Positions 1 through 5,544 of a stretch of DNA of 9,019 bases are shown piece by piece. Source of the stretch: DATLZB01 sp035574175 (GTDB lineage: Bacteria > Pseudomonadota > Alphaproteobacteria > Rhizobiales > Hyphomicrobiaceae); NCBI GenBank assembly GCA_035574175.1, contig DATLZB010000037.1:1-9019 (forward strand). Direction: 5' to 3'. The notes below the pieces were generated by a model. That model searched no databases. It saw nothing but the letters and a program-made list of their open reading frames with translations, and was not told where the DNA came from. Made by a program: the position numbers and the translations under genes. Within the stretch, counting starts at the first letter, position 1. Each line of letters starts with the position of its first letter.

Positions 1-134
1 GTCAGACCTACGTGGCCCTGTCGCGTTGTCGCTCCCTAACAGGACTTGCCCTGGCCCGCCCGCTGCGATCGGGCGACATCCTTTTCGATCAGGCTGCGAC
101 CGAATATCGCAGGCTGTTTCCTCGCCTCAGATAA
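1..134 (+). CDS. PIF1/RecD-like superfamily 1 helicase, C-terminal tail only (partial)
   Basis: The frame beginning at base 3 is open from the left edge to a TAA at 132-134 and gives 43 residues. It contains QTYVALSRCRSLTGL followed by LARPLRSGDILFD. The run Y-V-A-L-S-R-C/V-x-S-L-x-G-L is the helicase motif VI region of PIF1/RecD-like SF1B DNA helicases, where the arginine helps couple ATP hydrolysis to DNA unwinding. In bacterial PIF1-like proteins it lies close to the C-terminus, which fits a stop about 40 residues later. Everything upstream (Walker A, Walker B and other motifs) is outside the window, so intactness and any extra domains cannot be judged. No convincing terminator follows; a weak hairpin (GGAAGG at 220-225, CCTTCC at 236-241) lies about 90 bp downstream. 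The family call rests on one motif that I recognise well. Confidence 0.72.
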   Translation, partial: QTYVALSRCRSLTGLALARPLRSGDILFDQAATEYRRLFPRLR

Positions 135-258
135 AACAATCGGAATCCCCATGGAACGGGTAGCCCGAAAGCCGATTTCAGCAGATGCGGCAAGACTGAA
201 ATCATCTGACGAGCATGCAGGAAGGTGCACGCCCGCCTTCCGAGCTGATTTTCGCGGT

Positions 259-276
259 GCAACAGATTCATGTTGC
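259..276. promoter_or_regulatory. Palindromic operator-like site upstream of the phasin gene
   Basis: GCAACA (259-264) and TGTTGC (271-276) form perfect 6-bp inverted arms around a 6-base centre. The right arm overlaps the -35 element proposed for the phasin promoter, which is where a repressor would compete with RNA polymerase. Phasin genes are often controlled by the PHB-sensing repressor PhaR, reported to bind TGC-rich sites; assigning this site to PhaR is inference. A palindrome this short can occur by chance. Confidence 0.35.
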
Positions 277-301
277 GATGCACAATGCGCCCGCTTATAT
301 T
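273..301 (+). promoter_or_regulatory. Sigma-70-type promoter candidate for the phasin gene
   Basis: TTGCGA (273-278, 4 of 6 matches to TTGACA) and TATATT (296-301, 5 of 6 matches to TATAAT) are separated by exactly 17 bases, the preferred spacing. Transcription would start near 308, giving a leader of about 55 nt to the start at 363 or about 170 nt to the start at 477. It is the most AT-rich spot in the upstream region and overlaps the palindrome at 259-276. It argues against translation starting at the ATG at 270, which lies upstream of the predicted transcript start. Confidence 0.5.
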
Positions 302-362
302 GTGGGCGTCAGACCGAGCGAAAGGCGGCAGCATTTCGATGCGCGCTGGCCCAGGGATGACG

Positions 363-941
363 ATGAAGACAACCAAGACCAAGGACCCCACCCGGACGCC
401 TTCAAAGCCTGCCCGAAAGCGAGCCGCGAAACGTCCCAAGCGCCCCCCCAAGCGCAGCGTCGTTAGGAGCACACCCATGAACGAGCATTTCACCCGTCAA
501 GCGCAGGACATGTTCAACGCCGCCAAGGATGTCCGCATCCCTGAGAACTTCCAGGCGTTGGCCGAGGACAGCGTGGTCAAGACCCGCGAGGCCTACCAAC
601 GGCTCAACACCGTGGCCAAGGACAGCGCTAAGGTCATCGAGGAGGTCATGCTGGCCGCTCATGCCGGGGCCAAGGCCATTGGCGAGAAGGTGCTGCACAA
701 CACCGCCGTGAACACCGAGGCGGTATTCGATGCGGCTCAGGCCATCGCCCGCGCCAGGACGCTGCCGGAGGCGGCGCGCCTTCAGGCCGACTTCGTTCAG
801 CAGCAACTCGCGGCCGCTGGCGCGCAGAGCAGGGAACTGCTCGAGCTTTCGACCAAGGTTGCCAAGCAGACCTTCGAGACGGTAAACGCCGCCGCCGCCC
901 GGTCGTTCGAGCAGCTTAAGAAGACGGGCGGAACCGCCTGA
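363..941 (+). CDS. Phasin family protein with a basic N-terminal extension
   Basis: Phasins coat polyhydroxyalkanoate storage granules in the cytoplasm and control their number and size. Counting from the ATG at 477, the phasin body is 154 residues: mostly amphipathic helix, rich in Ala, Gln, Glu and Lys, with the typical opening IPENFQALAEDSVVKTREAY at residues 21-40. Neighbouring features such as a 'LPEAARLQADFVQQQLAA' segment at residues 96-113 match Phasin_2-type proteins. The frame is open further upstream to an ATG at 363, preceded by AGGGA at 6-nt spacing, which adds 38 residues including 15 Lys/Arg and several Pro but only one acidic residue. So many Lys codons are unlikely in non-coding GC-rich DNA, so I chose 363 (192 aa). 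The ATG at 477 has an even better AGGAG site at 7 nt and may be a second or the sole start. No PHA synthase gene is nearby; a strong hairpin follows the stop. The family call is firm, the start is not. Confidence 0.85.
   Translation: MKTTKTKDPTRTPSKPARKRAAKRPKRPPKRSVVRSTPMNEHFTRQAQDMFNAAKDVRIPENFQALAEDSVVKTREAYQRLNTVAKDSAKVIEEVMLAAHAGAKAIGEKVLHNTAVNTEAVFDAAQAIARARTLPEAARLQADFVQQQLAAAGAQSRELLELSTKVAKQTFETVNAAAARSFEQLKKTGGTA
465..479 (+). promoter_or_regulatory. Strong internal ribosome binding site and ATG in the phasin gene
   Basis: AGGAG at 465-469 stands 7 nt before the ATG at 477-479, in frame with the longer reading frame that begins at 363. Initiation here would yield a 154-residue phasin lacking the basic extension. 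Its quality is better than the AGGGA site at 353-357, so it either marks the true start or allows a short isoform. Confidence 0.5.
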
Positions 942-971
942 AAGGCGGACCAGCGCCCTTCACCCATACTC

Positions 972-998
972 AGGCCCGGGGCTTCAAGCCCCGGGCCT
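972..998 (+). terminator. Intrinsic-type hairpin terminator after the phasin gene
   Basis: An 11-bp perfect GC-rich stem (AGGCCCGGGGC at 972-982 pairing with GCCCCGGGCCT at 988-998) closes a TTCAA loop, 30 bp after the phasin stop. The tail is CTCCTATGT rather than a run of T, which is common for terminators in high-GC alphaproteobacteria. It separates the phasin gene from the acetyltransferase gene. Confidence 0.7.
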
Positions 999-1063
999 CC
1001 TATGTGGCCGGCGGCGCCAACAAGAGACAGGTGCGCACGACTGCTTCGCGCTAGTATGCACCG

Positions 1064-1582
1064 ATGCTCAGCTCCAGCGCACAGGTGGTGGTACGCAAGG
1101 CCGGCCCGGCGGACGCAACAGCCCTTGCCGCGGTATTCGGCGACTCCTGGCGCTTTGCCTATCGCGGCATCATCCCTCACCTCCATCTTGAAAGCATGAT
1201 CCGCCGGCGCGCGGCGGACTGGTGGGTCAACGCCATGCGCGCCGGCGACGGGCTGCTGGTGCTGGACGTGGCCAACACTGTCGCTGGCTACGCGACGTTC
1301 GGCCGCTCGCGCGAACGCCGCACATTTCCCAACGTCGGGGGCGAGATCTACGAGATCTATCTGGCGCCGGCCTATCAGGGCGGTGGTTTCGGCGAGAGGC
1401 TGTTCGAGAGCTGCCGGTACCAACTCGACCAGCGCGGCCTCGACGGCTTGTTGGTGTGGGCGCTCGCCGACAATGCCGGAGCGATCGAGTTTTACTGGCG
1501 CCGCGGCGGCCGGCCGGCGGCCAAGACCTTCGATCGCATTGGCGGCGCCAGGCTTGCCAAGATCGCGTTCGTCTGGGACTGA
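1064..1582 (+). CDS. GNAT family N-acetyltransferase
   Basis: The product is 172 residues, the usual length of a single GNAT domain; these cytosolic enzymes move acetyl from acetyl-CoA to an amine on a small molecule or protein. The N-terminus has the common V-V-R-K-A-G-P-A-D-A opening and SWRFAYRGIIP (28-38), a substrate-side motif seen in many uncharacterised members. The acetyl-CoA binding motif A is EIYEIYLAPAYQGGGFGERL (94-113), with the pyrophosphate loop Q-G-G-G-F-G at 105-110. Motif B follows as LADNAGAIEFYWRRGG (134-149), with Asn137 and Tyr144 in the places usual for CoA contact and general acid. The substrate cannot be read from sequence. The ATG at 1064 has no clear Shine-Dalgarno; a weak TAGTAT at 1052-1057 would place the transcript start at about the ATG, so leaderless expression is possible. 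It converges on the minus-strand gene ending at 1600. Confidence 0.88.
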   Translation: MLSSSAQVVVRKAGPADATALAAVFGDSWRFAYRGIIPHLHLESMIRRRAADWWVNAMRAGDGLLVLDVANTVAGYATFGRSRERRTFPNVGGEIYEIYLAPAYQGGGFGERLFESCRYQLDQRGLDGLLVWALADNAGAIEFYWRRGGRPAAKTFDRIGGARLAKIAFVWD

Positions 1583-1597
1583 GCCGGCGCCGCCGGC
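1583..1597. terminator. Short GC hairpin between convergent genes, possible bidirectional terminator
   Basis: GCCGGC (1583-1588) and GCCGGC (1592-1597) pair perfectly around a 3-base GCC loop. It fills the 17-bp gap between the acetyltransferase stop and the stop of the convergent minus-strand gene. There is no T tract on either strand, so termination efficiency is uncertain. Confidence 0.35.
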
Positions 1598-1599
1598 GA

Positions 1600-2193
1600 T
1601 CACATCGGGCTCTTGCCGCGATTGCCGACGATGCGGGGCTTGCTCCTGCAGTCGAACTTGCGTGCCTCGCTGTCCGCCCACGATCGCGCCAGCGCCATGG
1701 CCTCGGCATTGGCCAGCGCGTCGATATAGGCGGCGTGGCAGGCTTCGCCGTCACCGATCTTGGTAATGACCAGAACCTCGCCCTTCTCTCCCTCCCGTGC
1801 CGTCCGATAGCGCACGATGGCGGCATAGGGCACATCGCGACCGCCGCGCCGCTCGGCACGCCACTCGACGGTGGCGCGCTTGTGATCGTCGAGGGCGCTG
1901 TTGTCGGCGGTCAGGCTCTGGCCCGCCGCGCGATAGCGCCGGGCATCGGCCCCGAAGCTCATCGCCTGCCGCGAGCCTCGCTCCAGGAAATAGACCGCAT
2001 AATCGGGCAAACCGCTGCACAGCCAGCTAGCGCCGTCGGCAGTGACCTCCACCCGCTCGCAAGCGCTGAGGTCGATCGATGTGAAGCGCCCCTTGATGCC
2101 CTTGTCTTGTGCTAGGGCCTCCACAACCAGCACCATCATAGCAAGGGCAACGACGGCACCACGGCCGGCCACGGTGCTCTCCCAACCACCCAT
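1600..2193 (-). CDS. Hypothetical secreted protein of an unnamed Rhizobiales-type family
   Basis: From the ATG at 2193 the product is 197 residues. It begins with a classical signal peptide: a charged start containing Arg11, a hydrophobic core (AVVALAMMVLVV, 13-24) and a likely cut after A-L-A at 28, before Gln29. The mature part would be about 169 residues in the periplasm or outside. It has four Cys, at 45, 59, 152 and 182; the pairs 45/59 and 152/182 could form disulfides. The block GEACHAAYIDALANAEAMAL (149-168) followed by FDC resembles a block I remember from small uncharacterised exported proteins of Rhizobiales. No function is known to me. An ATG at 2226 would add 11 residues in front and spoil the signal peptide; the open frame continues much further antisense to dapB, which I regard as a shadow. 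TTCACA and TATCGG with 17-bp spacing on the minus strand would start transcription near 2196, so the message may be nearly leaderless. Confidence 0.72.
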   Translation of the reverse strand: MGGWESTVAGRGAVVALAMMVLVVEALAQDKGIKGRFTSIDLSACERVEVTADGASWLCSGLPDYAVYFLERGSRQAMSFGADARRYRAAGQSLTADNSALDDHKRATVEWRAERRGGRDVPYAAIVRYRTAREGEKGEVLVITKIGDGEACHAAYIDALANAEAMALARSWADSEARKFDCRSKPRIVGNRGKSPM

Positions 2194-2297
2194 CACGTGC
2201 GTCCGATAGTTCAAATCAACGACCATGTGAACCAAGACAGGTCCACCATGGACTCGATTTGCGGCGGCCCGACGGCCTTTCGCCGCAGCCGGACGGT

Positions 2298-2306
2298 TGC
2301 TATACC
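2298..2306 (+). promoter_or_regulatory. Possible extended -10 promoter of dapB
   Basis: TGCTATACC (2298-2306) matches an extended -10 (TG-N-TATA plus two mismatches). Transcription would start near 2313, leaving a leader of about 25 nt before dapB. There is no good -35 at the expected place (TTTCGC at 2278-2283). A GC inverted repeat, GCGGCG at 2261-2266 and CGCCGC at 2281-2286, lies just upstream and could be an operator or only base composition. Confidence 0.3.
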
Positions 2307-2337
2307 CGCGCCACTGCCCACCACAGGGGAGCGCTCC

Positions 2338-3171
2338 ATGAGCGACATGAGGATCGCGGTGATGGGCGCGGCCGGCCGCATGGGACGGGAGCTCGTGCGC
2401 GTCGTCCATGCTACGCCGGGCTGCGTACTGGCCGGCGGCATCGAGCCGTCTGGCTCGATCGCACTCGGGCAGGATCTTGGCTTCCTCGCCGGCCTTGGGA
2501 GCCTGGGCGTCAAGATTACCGACGATCCACTGGCGGTCGTCGCCGAGGTGGATGCCATCCTCGACTTCACCACGCCCGAGGCAACTGTCGAGTTTGCCGG
2601 GCTCGCTGCCAACGCGCGCATCATCCACGTCATCGGCACTACCGGGCTCTCGGCGGGGCAAGAGCGGGCCATCGAGGCGGCCGCCCGACATGCCACGATC
2701 ATCAAGGCCGGCAACATGAGCCTCGGCATCAACCTGCTGGTCGCGCTCGCCCGCAAGGTGGCGCAGGCGCTCGATGAAGACTACGACATCGAGATCGTCG
2801 AGATGCACCACCGCCATAAGGTCGATGCCCCGTCGGGGACGGCGCTGATGCTGGGACGGGCTGCCGCGGAAGGTCGGGGCGTCCGCCTCGAGGAGCGCGG
2901 GGTGCGTGTTCGCGACGGGCACACCGGTGAAAGACGACGGGGTGACATCGGCTTTGCAGTGCTGCGGGGCGGCAGCGTGGTCGGCGATCACACGATCATC
3001 TTCGCGGGTGAAGGAGAGCGCATCGAGCTCACGCACCGGGCGGCAGACCGTGGCATTTTCGCGCGCGGCGCGGTCAGAGCGGCGCTGTGGGGTCGCGGCA
3101 AGGAGCCCGGCATGTACACGATGCTGGACGTGCTCGGCCTCGATGAGGCGACGCCGGCGAGCCGGCCGTAA
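2338..3171 (+). CDS. dapB: 4-hydroxy-tetrahydrodipicolinate reductase
   Basis: DapB reduces the dehydrated form of 4-hydroxy-tetrahydrodipicolinate to tetrahydrodipicolinate with NAD(P)H, in the cytoplasm, on the route to meso-diaminopimelate (cell wall) and lysine. The 277-residue length is normal for the family. The N-terminal Rossmann fold has the nucleotide loop G-A-A-G-R-M-G at 10-16. LDFTTPEATVEF and a GTTG turn follow. The signature HHRHKVDAPSGTAL runs from 157 to 170, with His157 and Lys161 matching the catalytic His159/Lys163 of the E. coli enzyme and S-G-T binding the substrate carboxylate. The C-terminus restores the first fold (GMYTMLDVLGL). The start is set by AGGGGAG at 2325-2331, 6 nt before the ATG. 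It stands alone on its strand and ends 10 bp from the convergent gpmI stop. The pathway enzyme Asd is encoded at the right edge of the window. Confidence 0.97.
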   Translation: MSDMRIAVMGAAGRMGRELVRVVHATPGCVLAGGIEPSGSIALGQDLGFLAGLGSLGVKITDDPLAVVAEVDAILDFTTPEATVEFAGLAANARIIHVIGTTGLSAGQERAIEAAARHATIIKAGNMSLGINLLVALARKVAQALDEDYDIEIVEMHHRHKVDAPSGTALMLGRAAAEGRGVRLEERGVRVRDGHTGERRRGDIGFAVLRGGSVVGDHTIIFAGEGERIELTHRAADRGIFARGAVRAALWGRGKEPGMYTMLDVLGLDEATPASRP

Positions 3172-3181
3172 CGGCGCGGTT

Positions 3182-4717
3182 TCAGCGGCCAGGCGCCTTG
3201 CGCAGGAGCGAGGTGCCGGTCATTTCGGGAGGCTGGGCCAGCTCCATCAGCCCGAGCAGCGTTGGCGCGATGTCGGCGAGGCGTCCGCCGACGAGTGCGA
3301 CGTCGCCACCGTCCATCAGCAGAACGGGGACCGGATTGGTGGTGTGCGCGGTGTGAGGGCCGCCGGTCTCCGGGTCGCGCATCATCTCGCAGTTGCCGTG
3401 ATCGGCAGTGACCAGCAGCGCGCCGCCGGCCTTTCGTATCGCCTCGGCGATGCGGCCGAGACCGGCGTCGACGGTCTCGACGGCTTTGATCGCGGCGGGG
3501 AGCGAGCCGGTGTGTCCGACCATGTCGGGGTTGGCGTAATTCAGCACGATGAGGTCGTACTTGCCGGACCCGATCGCCTCCACCGCCTTGTCGGTCAGCT
3601 CGGGAGCCGACATCTCCGGCTTTAGGTCGTAGGTGGCGACCTTCGGCGAGGGTACCATGATGCGGTCCTCGCCCGGATAGGGTTCCTCGCGGCCGCCGTT
3701 CAGGAAGTAGGTGACGTGCGGGTACTTCTCCGTCTCGGCCATGCGTAGCTGGGCGCGGCCGGCGGCGGAAACCACCTCACCCAGGACCTTGGTCAGGGTC
3801 TCCGTCGGGAAGATCGTGTCCAGAAAGGCGCCGAGTTCCGCGCTGTACTCGGTCATGCCGGCGCCAGCCGCGAAGCGGATCAGGCGCGGCCGCGGAAAGC
3901 CCGAAAAGGTCGGGTCGAGCAGGGCGGTGAGGATCTCGCGCACCCGGTCGGCGCGGAAGTTGAAGCAGAGGAGGCCATCGCCATCCCGCATGCCTCGATA
4001 GTTGCCGACAACGGTTGGCACGACGAACTCGTCGTTGAGGTCGCGGGCGTAGGCATCGGCGACGACCGACTGGGCATCGGCGAAGCGGGGCCCTTCGCCC
4101 TCGGCAATGGCGCCGTAGGCCTTGGCGACGCGCTCCCACCGCTTGTCGCGGTCCATGGCGTAGTAGCGGCCGGAGACCGTGGCGATGGACACCGACGCCG
4201 GCAATCCGGCCTCCAAATCAGCGAGGCACTGGCCGGCGATGCGCGGCAGCGTATCGCGGCCGTCCGTGATGGCATGCACGAGCGTCGGCACGCCGGCCGC
4301 GGCCAGGACACGTGCAAGGGCAACCGCGTGATCCTGGTGGGAATGCACCCCGCCGGGCGAGACCAGGCCGATAAGATGGCAGCTCCCGCCCGTCTGCCGC
4401 AGGCGCCCGATCAGGCGGGTGAGCGCGAGCTTGCGCTCCAGTTCGCCCGTCGCGATGGCCTCACCGATGCGCGGCAAGTCCTGCAGGACGCGGCGCCCCG
4501 CGCCGATGTTGAGATGGCCGACCTCGGAATTGCCCATTTGGCCGGCCGGCAGGCCGACATCCTCGCCCGAGGTGGCGAGCAGGGCATGCGGACAGGATGC
4601 CCACAGCCGATCGAAAACCGGCGTGCGCGCCATGCGCACGGCGTTGTCGGCCACCTCCTCGCGCCAGCCCCAGCCATCGAGCACGACCAACATGACCGGG
4701 CGGCGCTTTTGCATCAT
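3182..4717 (-). CDS. gpmI: 2,3-bisphosphoglycerate-independent phosphoglycerate mutase
   Basis: GpmI interconverts 3-phosphoglycerate and 2-phosphoglycerate in glycolysis and gluconeogenesis through a phosphoserine intermediate, using two divalent metal ions (usually Mn2+). The 511-residue length is typical. The alkaline-phosphatase-like core is split: Asp14 in VVLDGWGW (11-18) and the nucleophile Ser64 in MGNSEVGHLNIGAGR begin it, and the TADHGNCEMM block, with Asp439-His440, completes the metal site. Between them lie the lid-domain motifs GGVHSHQDH, AITDGRDT and SGRYYAMDRDKRW, which bind and position the phosphoglycerate. The ATG at 4717 is preferred over TTG at 4720 or ATG at 4714 because AAGGA lies 6 nt upstream. 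Its own promoter should lie in the 160-bp spacer; TTGACG on the minus strand (4829-4824) is a possible -35 but lacks a good -10. It converges tightly with dapB, with a 10-bp gap and a small GCCG-TAA-CGGC hairpin over the dapB stop. Confidence 0.97.
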   Translation of the reverse strand: MMQKRRPVMLVVLDGWGWREEVADNAVRMARTPVFDRLWASCPHALLATSGEDVGLPAGQMGNSEVGHLNIGAGRRVLQDLPRIGEAIATGELERKLALTRLIGRLRQTGGSCHLIGLVSPGGVHSHQDHAVALARVLAAAGVPTLVHAITDGRDTLPRIAGQCLADLEAGLPASVSIATVSGRYYAMDRDKRWERVAKAYGAIAEGEGPRFADAQSVVADAYARDLNDEFVVPTVVGNYRGMRDGDGLLCFNFRADRVREILTALLDPTFSGFPRPRLIRFAAGAGMTEYSAELGAFLDTIFPTETLTKVLGEVVSAAGRAQLRMAETEKYPHVTYFLNGGREEPYPGEDRIMVPSPKVATYDLKPEMSAPELTDKAVEAIGSGKYDLIVLNYANPDMVGHTGSLPAAIKAVETVDAGLGRIAEAIRKAGGALLVTADHGNCEMMRDPETGGPHTAHTTNPVPVLLMDGGDVALVGGRLADIAPTLLGLMELAQPPEMTGTSLLRKAPGR

Positions 4718-4774
4718 CAATCGTCCTTGCTGGGGTGAGCCTGCGCCACGTACCGCGCTGCCGACGCCGGCTTC

Positions 4775-4789
4775 GCAACGGGGTGTTGC
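4775..4789. repeat. Small inverted repeat in the gpmI / DUF4337 divergent spacer
   Basis: GCAAC (4775-4779) and GTTGC (4785-4789) form perfect 5-bp arms around GGGGT. It sits in the spacer between two divergently transcribed genes and could be an operator. TTGCAA at 4786-4791 could also be a -35 for the rightward gene, but the best -10 at the right spacing, GATAGG at 4810-4815, is weak. The same half-site occurs in the palindrome before the phasin gene, with different spacing. Confidence 0.2.
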
Positions 4790-4877
4790 AATCCAGCCTC
4801 GTTTTGCGCGATAGGGTGGCCATCGTCAACGTACGCACCCGGTGGGACGGGCGCGGCAAAGGGGAGCGGGGGGTGCA

Positions 4878-5471
4878 GTGCTGGACGAGTTGAGCCGCGA
4901 GCTTGCCTCCGACCGCCAGCGCGCGCGGGACAAGCTGATCGGGGTCTATATCGGCGTGCTTGCCGTGGTGTTGGCGCTCTGCGCGCTCGGCGGTAGCAAC
5001 GCGAGCAAGAACGCCACCAACGCCAATATCGACGCCACCAACACATGGGCTTTCTTCCAGGCCAAGAACATGCGCCGCACCAGCTACATGCTGGCCGTAG
5101 ATGAACTTGAGGCCGATCTTGCCGCCCACCCCTCGATGCCGGCGGAGGCGCAGCGCCTGATCGAGGCTCGGATTGCCGCCTACCGCGAGCAGATCAGGAC
5201 CCTGACGACCGACGCCGTGCGGCGGGAAGGGCTCGACGAGCTGTTCGAAAAGGGCAAGGCCCTCGAGCAGGTGCGCGACCTCGCCCTGCAGCGCGACCCC
5301 TACTTCGACTGGGGCCAGGCCCTGCTGCAGATCGCCATTGTGCTCGCCTCGGTTGCCATCGTTGCTGGCGGCCAGCTCCTGATCTGGGTGAGCGCCGCGC
5401 TCGGCTTGCTTGGAGCGTTGCTCACTGCCAACGGATTCCTGTTGATCGTCGAGCTCCCCTTCCTCTCCTGA
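4878..5471 (+). CDS. DUF4337-like membrane protein
   Basis: From the GTG at 4878 the product is 197 residues. One membrane segment lies near the N-terminus (LIGVYIGVLAVVLALCAL, 20-37). It is followed by the stretch NASKNATNANIDATNTWAFF (41-60) and then QAKNMRRTSY. A charged, mostly helical middle (about 72-140) leads to two closely spaced hydrophobic segments near 145-165 and 167-192. The arrangement and the 'A-N-I-D-A-T/S-N-T-W-A-F-F-Q-A-K' block match my memory of DUF4337, an inner-membrane family without assigned function. A GTG at 4842 would add 12 Gly/Arg-rich residues; I prefer 4878 because a purine-rich stretch (AGGGGAG at 4860-4866 and a G run to 4873) lies just before it, although spacing is not ideal. 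leuB follows 73 bp downstream in the same direction and may be cotranscribed. Confidence 0.78.
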   Translation: MLDELSRELASDRQRARDKLIGVYIGVLAVVLALCALGGSNASKNATNANIDATNTWAFFQAKNMRRTSYMLAVDELEADLAAHPSMPAEAQRLIEARIAAYREQIRTLTTDAVRREGLDELFEKGKALEQVRDLALQRDPYFDWGQALLQIAIVLASVAIVAGGQLLIWVSAALGLLGALLTANGFLLIVELPFLS

Positions 5472-5544
5472 GCAAGGGAGCGCTTGAGCCGGTTACCCGA
5501 AGTCGATGGACGACGAACCCGAACCGCGAGGATGAGGAACGGCC

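Noticed and set aside
220..241. Hairpin GGAAGG/CCTTCC as terminator of the helicase gene
   Set aside because: Only 6 bp of stem with a 10-base loop and a weak T stretch 8 bases later; too weak to call.
285..307. GCGCCC ... GGGCGT imperfect inverted repeat around the -10 as an operator
   Set aside because: One mismatch in short GC-rich arms, and explained as well by base composition; the 259-276 palindrome is the better candidate.
270..362. ATG at 270 as the phasin start
   Set aside because: It overlaps the best promoter candidate (273-301) and would lie upstream of the predicted transcript start; the added residues look non-coding and no ribosome binding site fits.
1222..2115. 297-residue plus-strand frame overlapping the acetyltransferase and the secreted-protein gene
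   Set aside because: The product is Arg/Ala-rich low-complexity sequence that overlaps two better supported genes in other frames.
2194..3036. Long upstream continuation of the minus-strand frame of the secreted protein, antisense to dapB
   Set aside because: It covers dapB in reverse and shows no motif; the signal peptide beginning at 2193 marks the real N-terminus.
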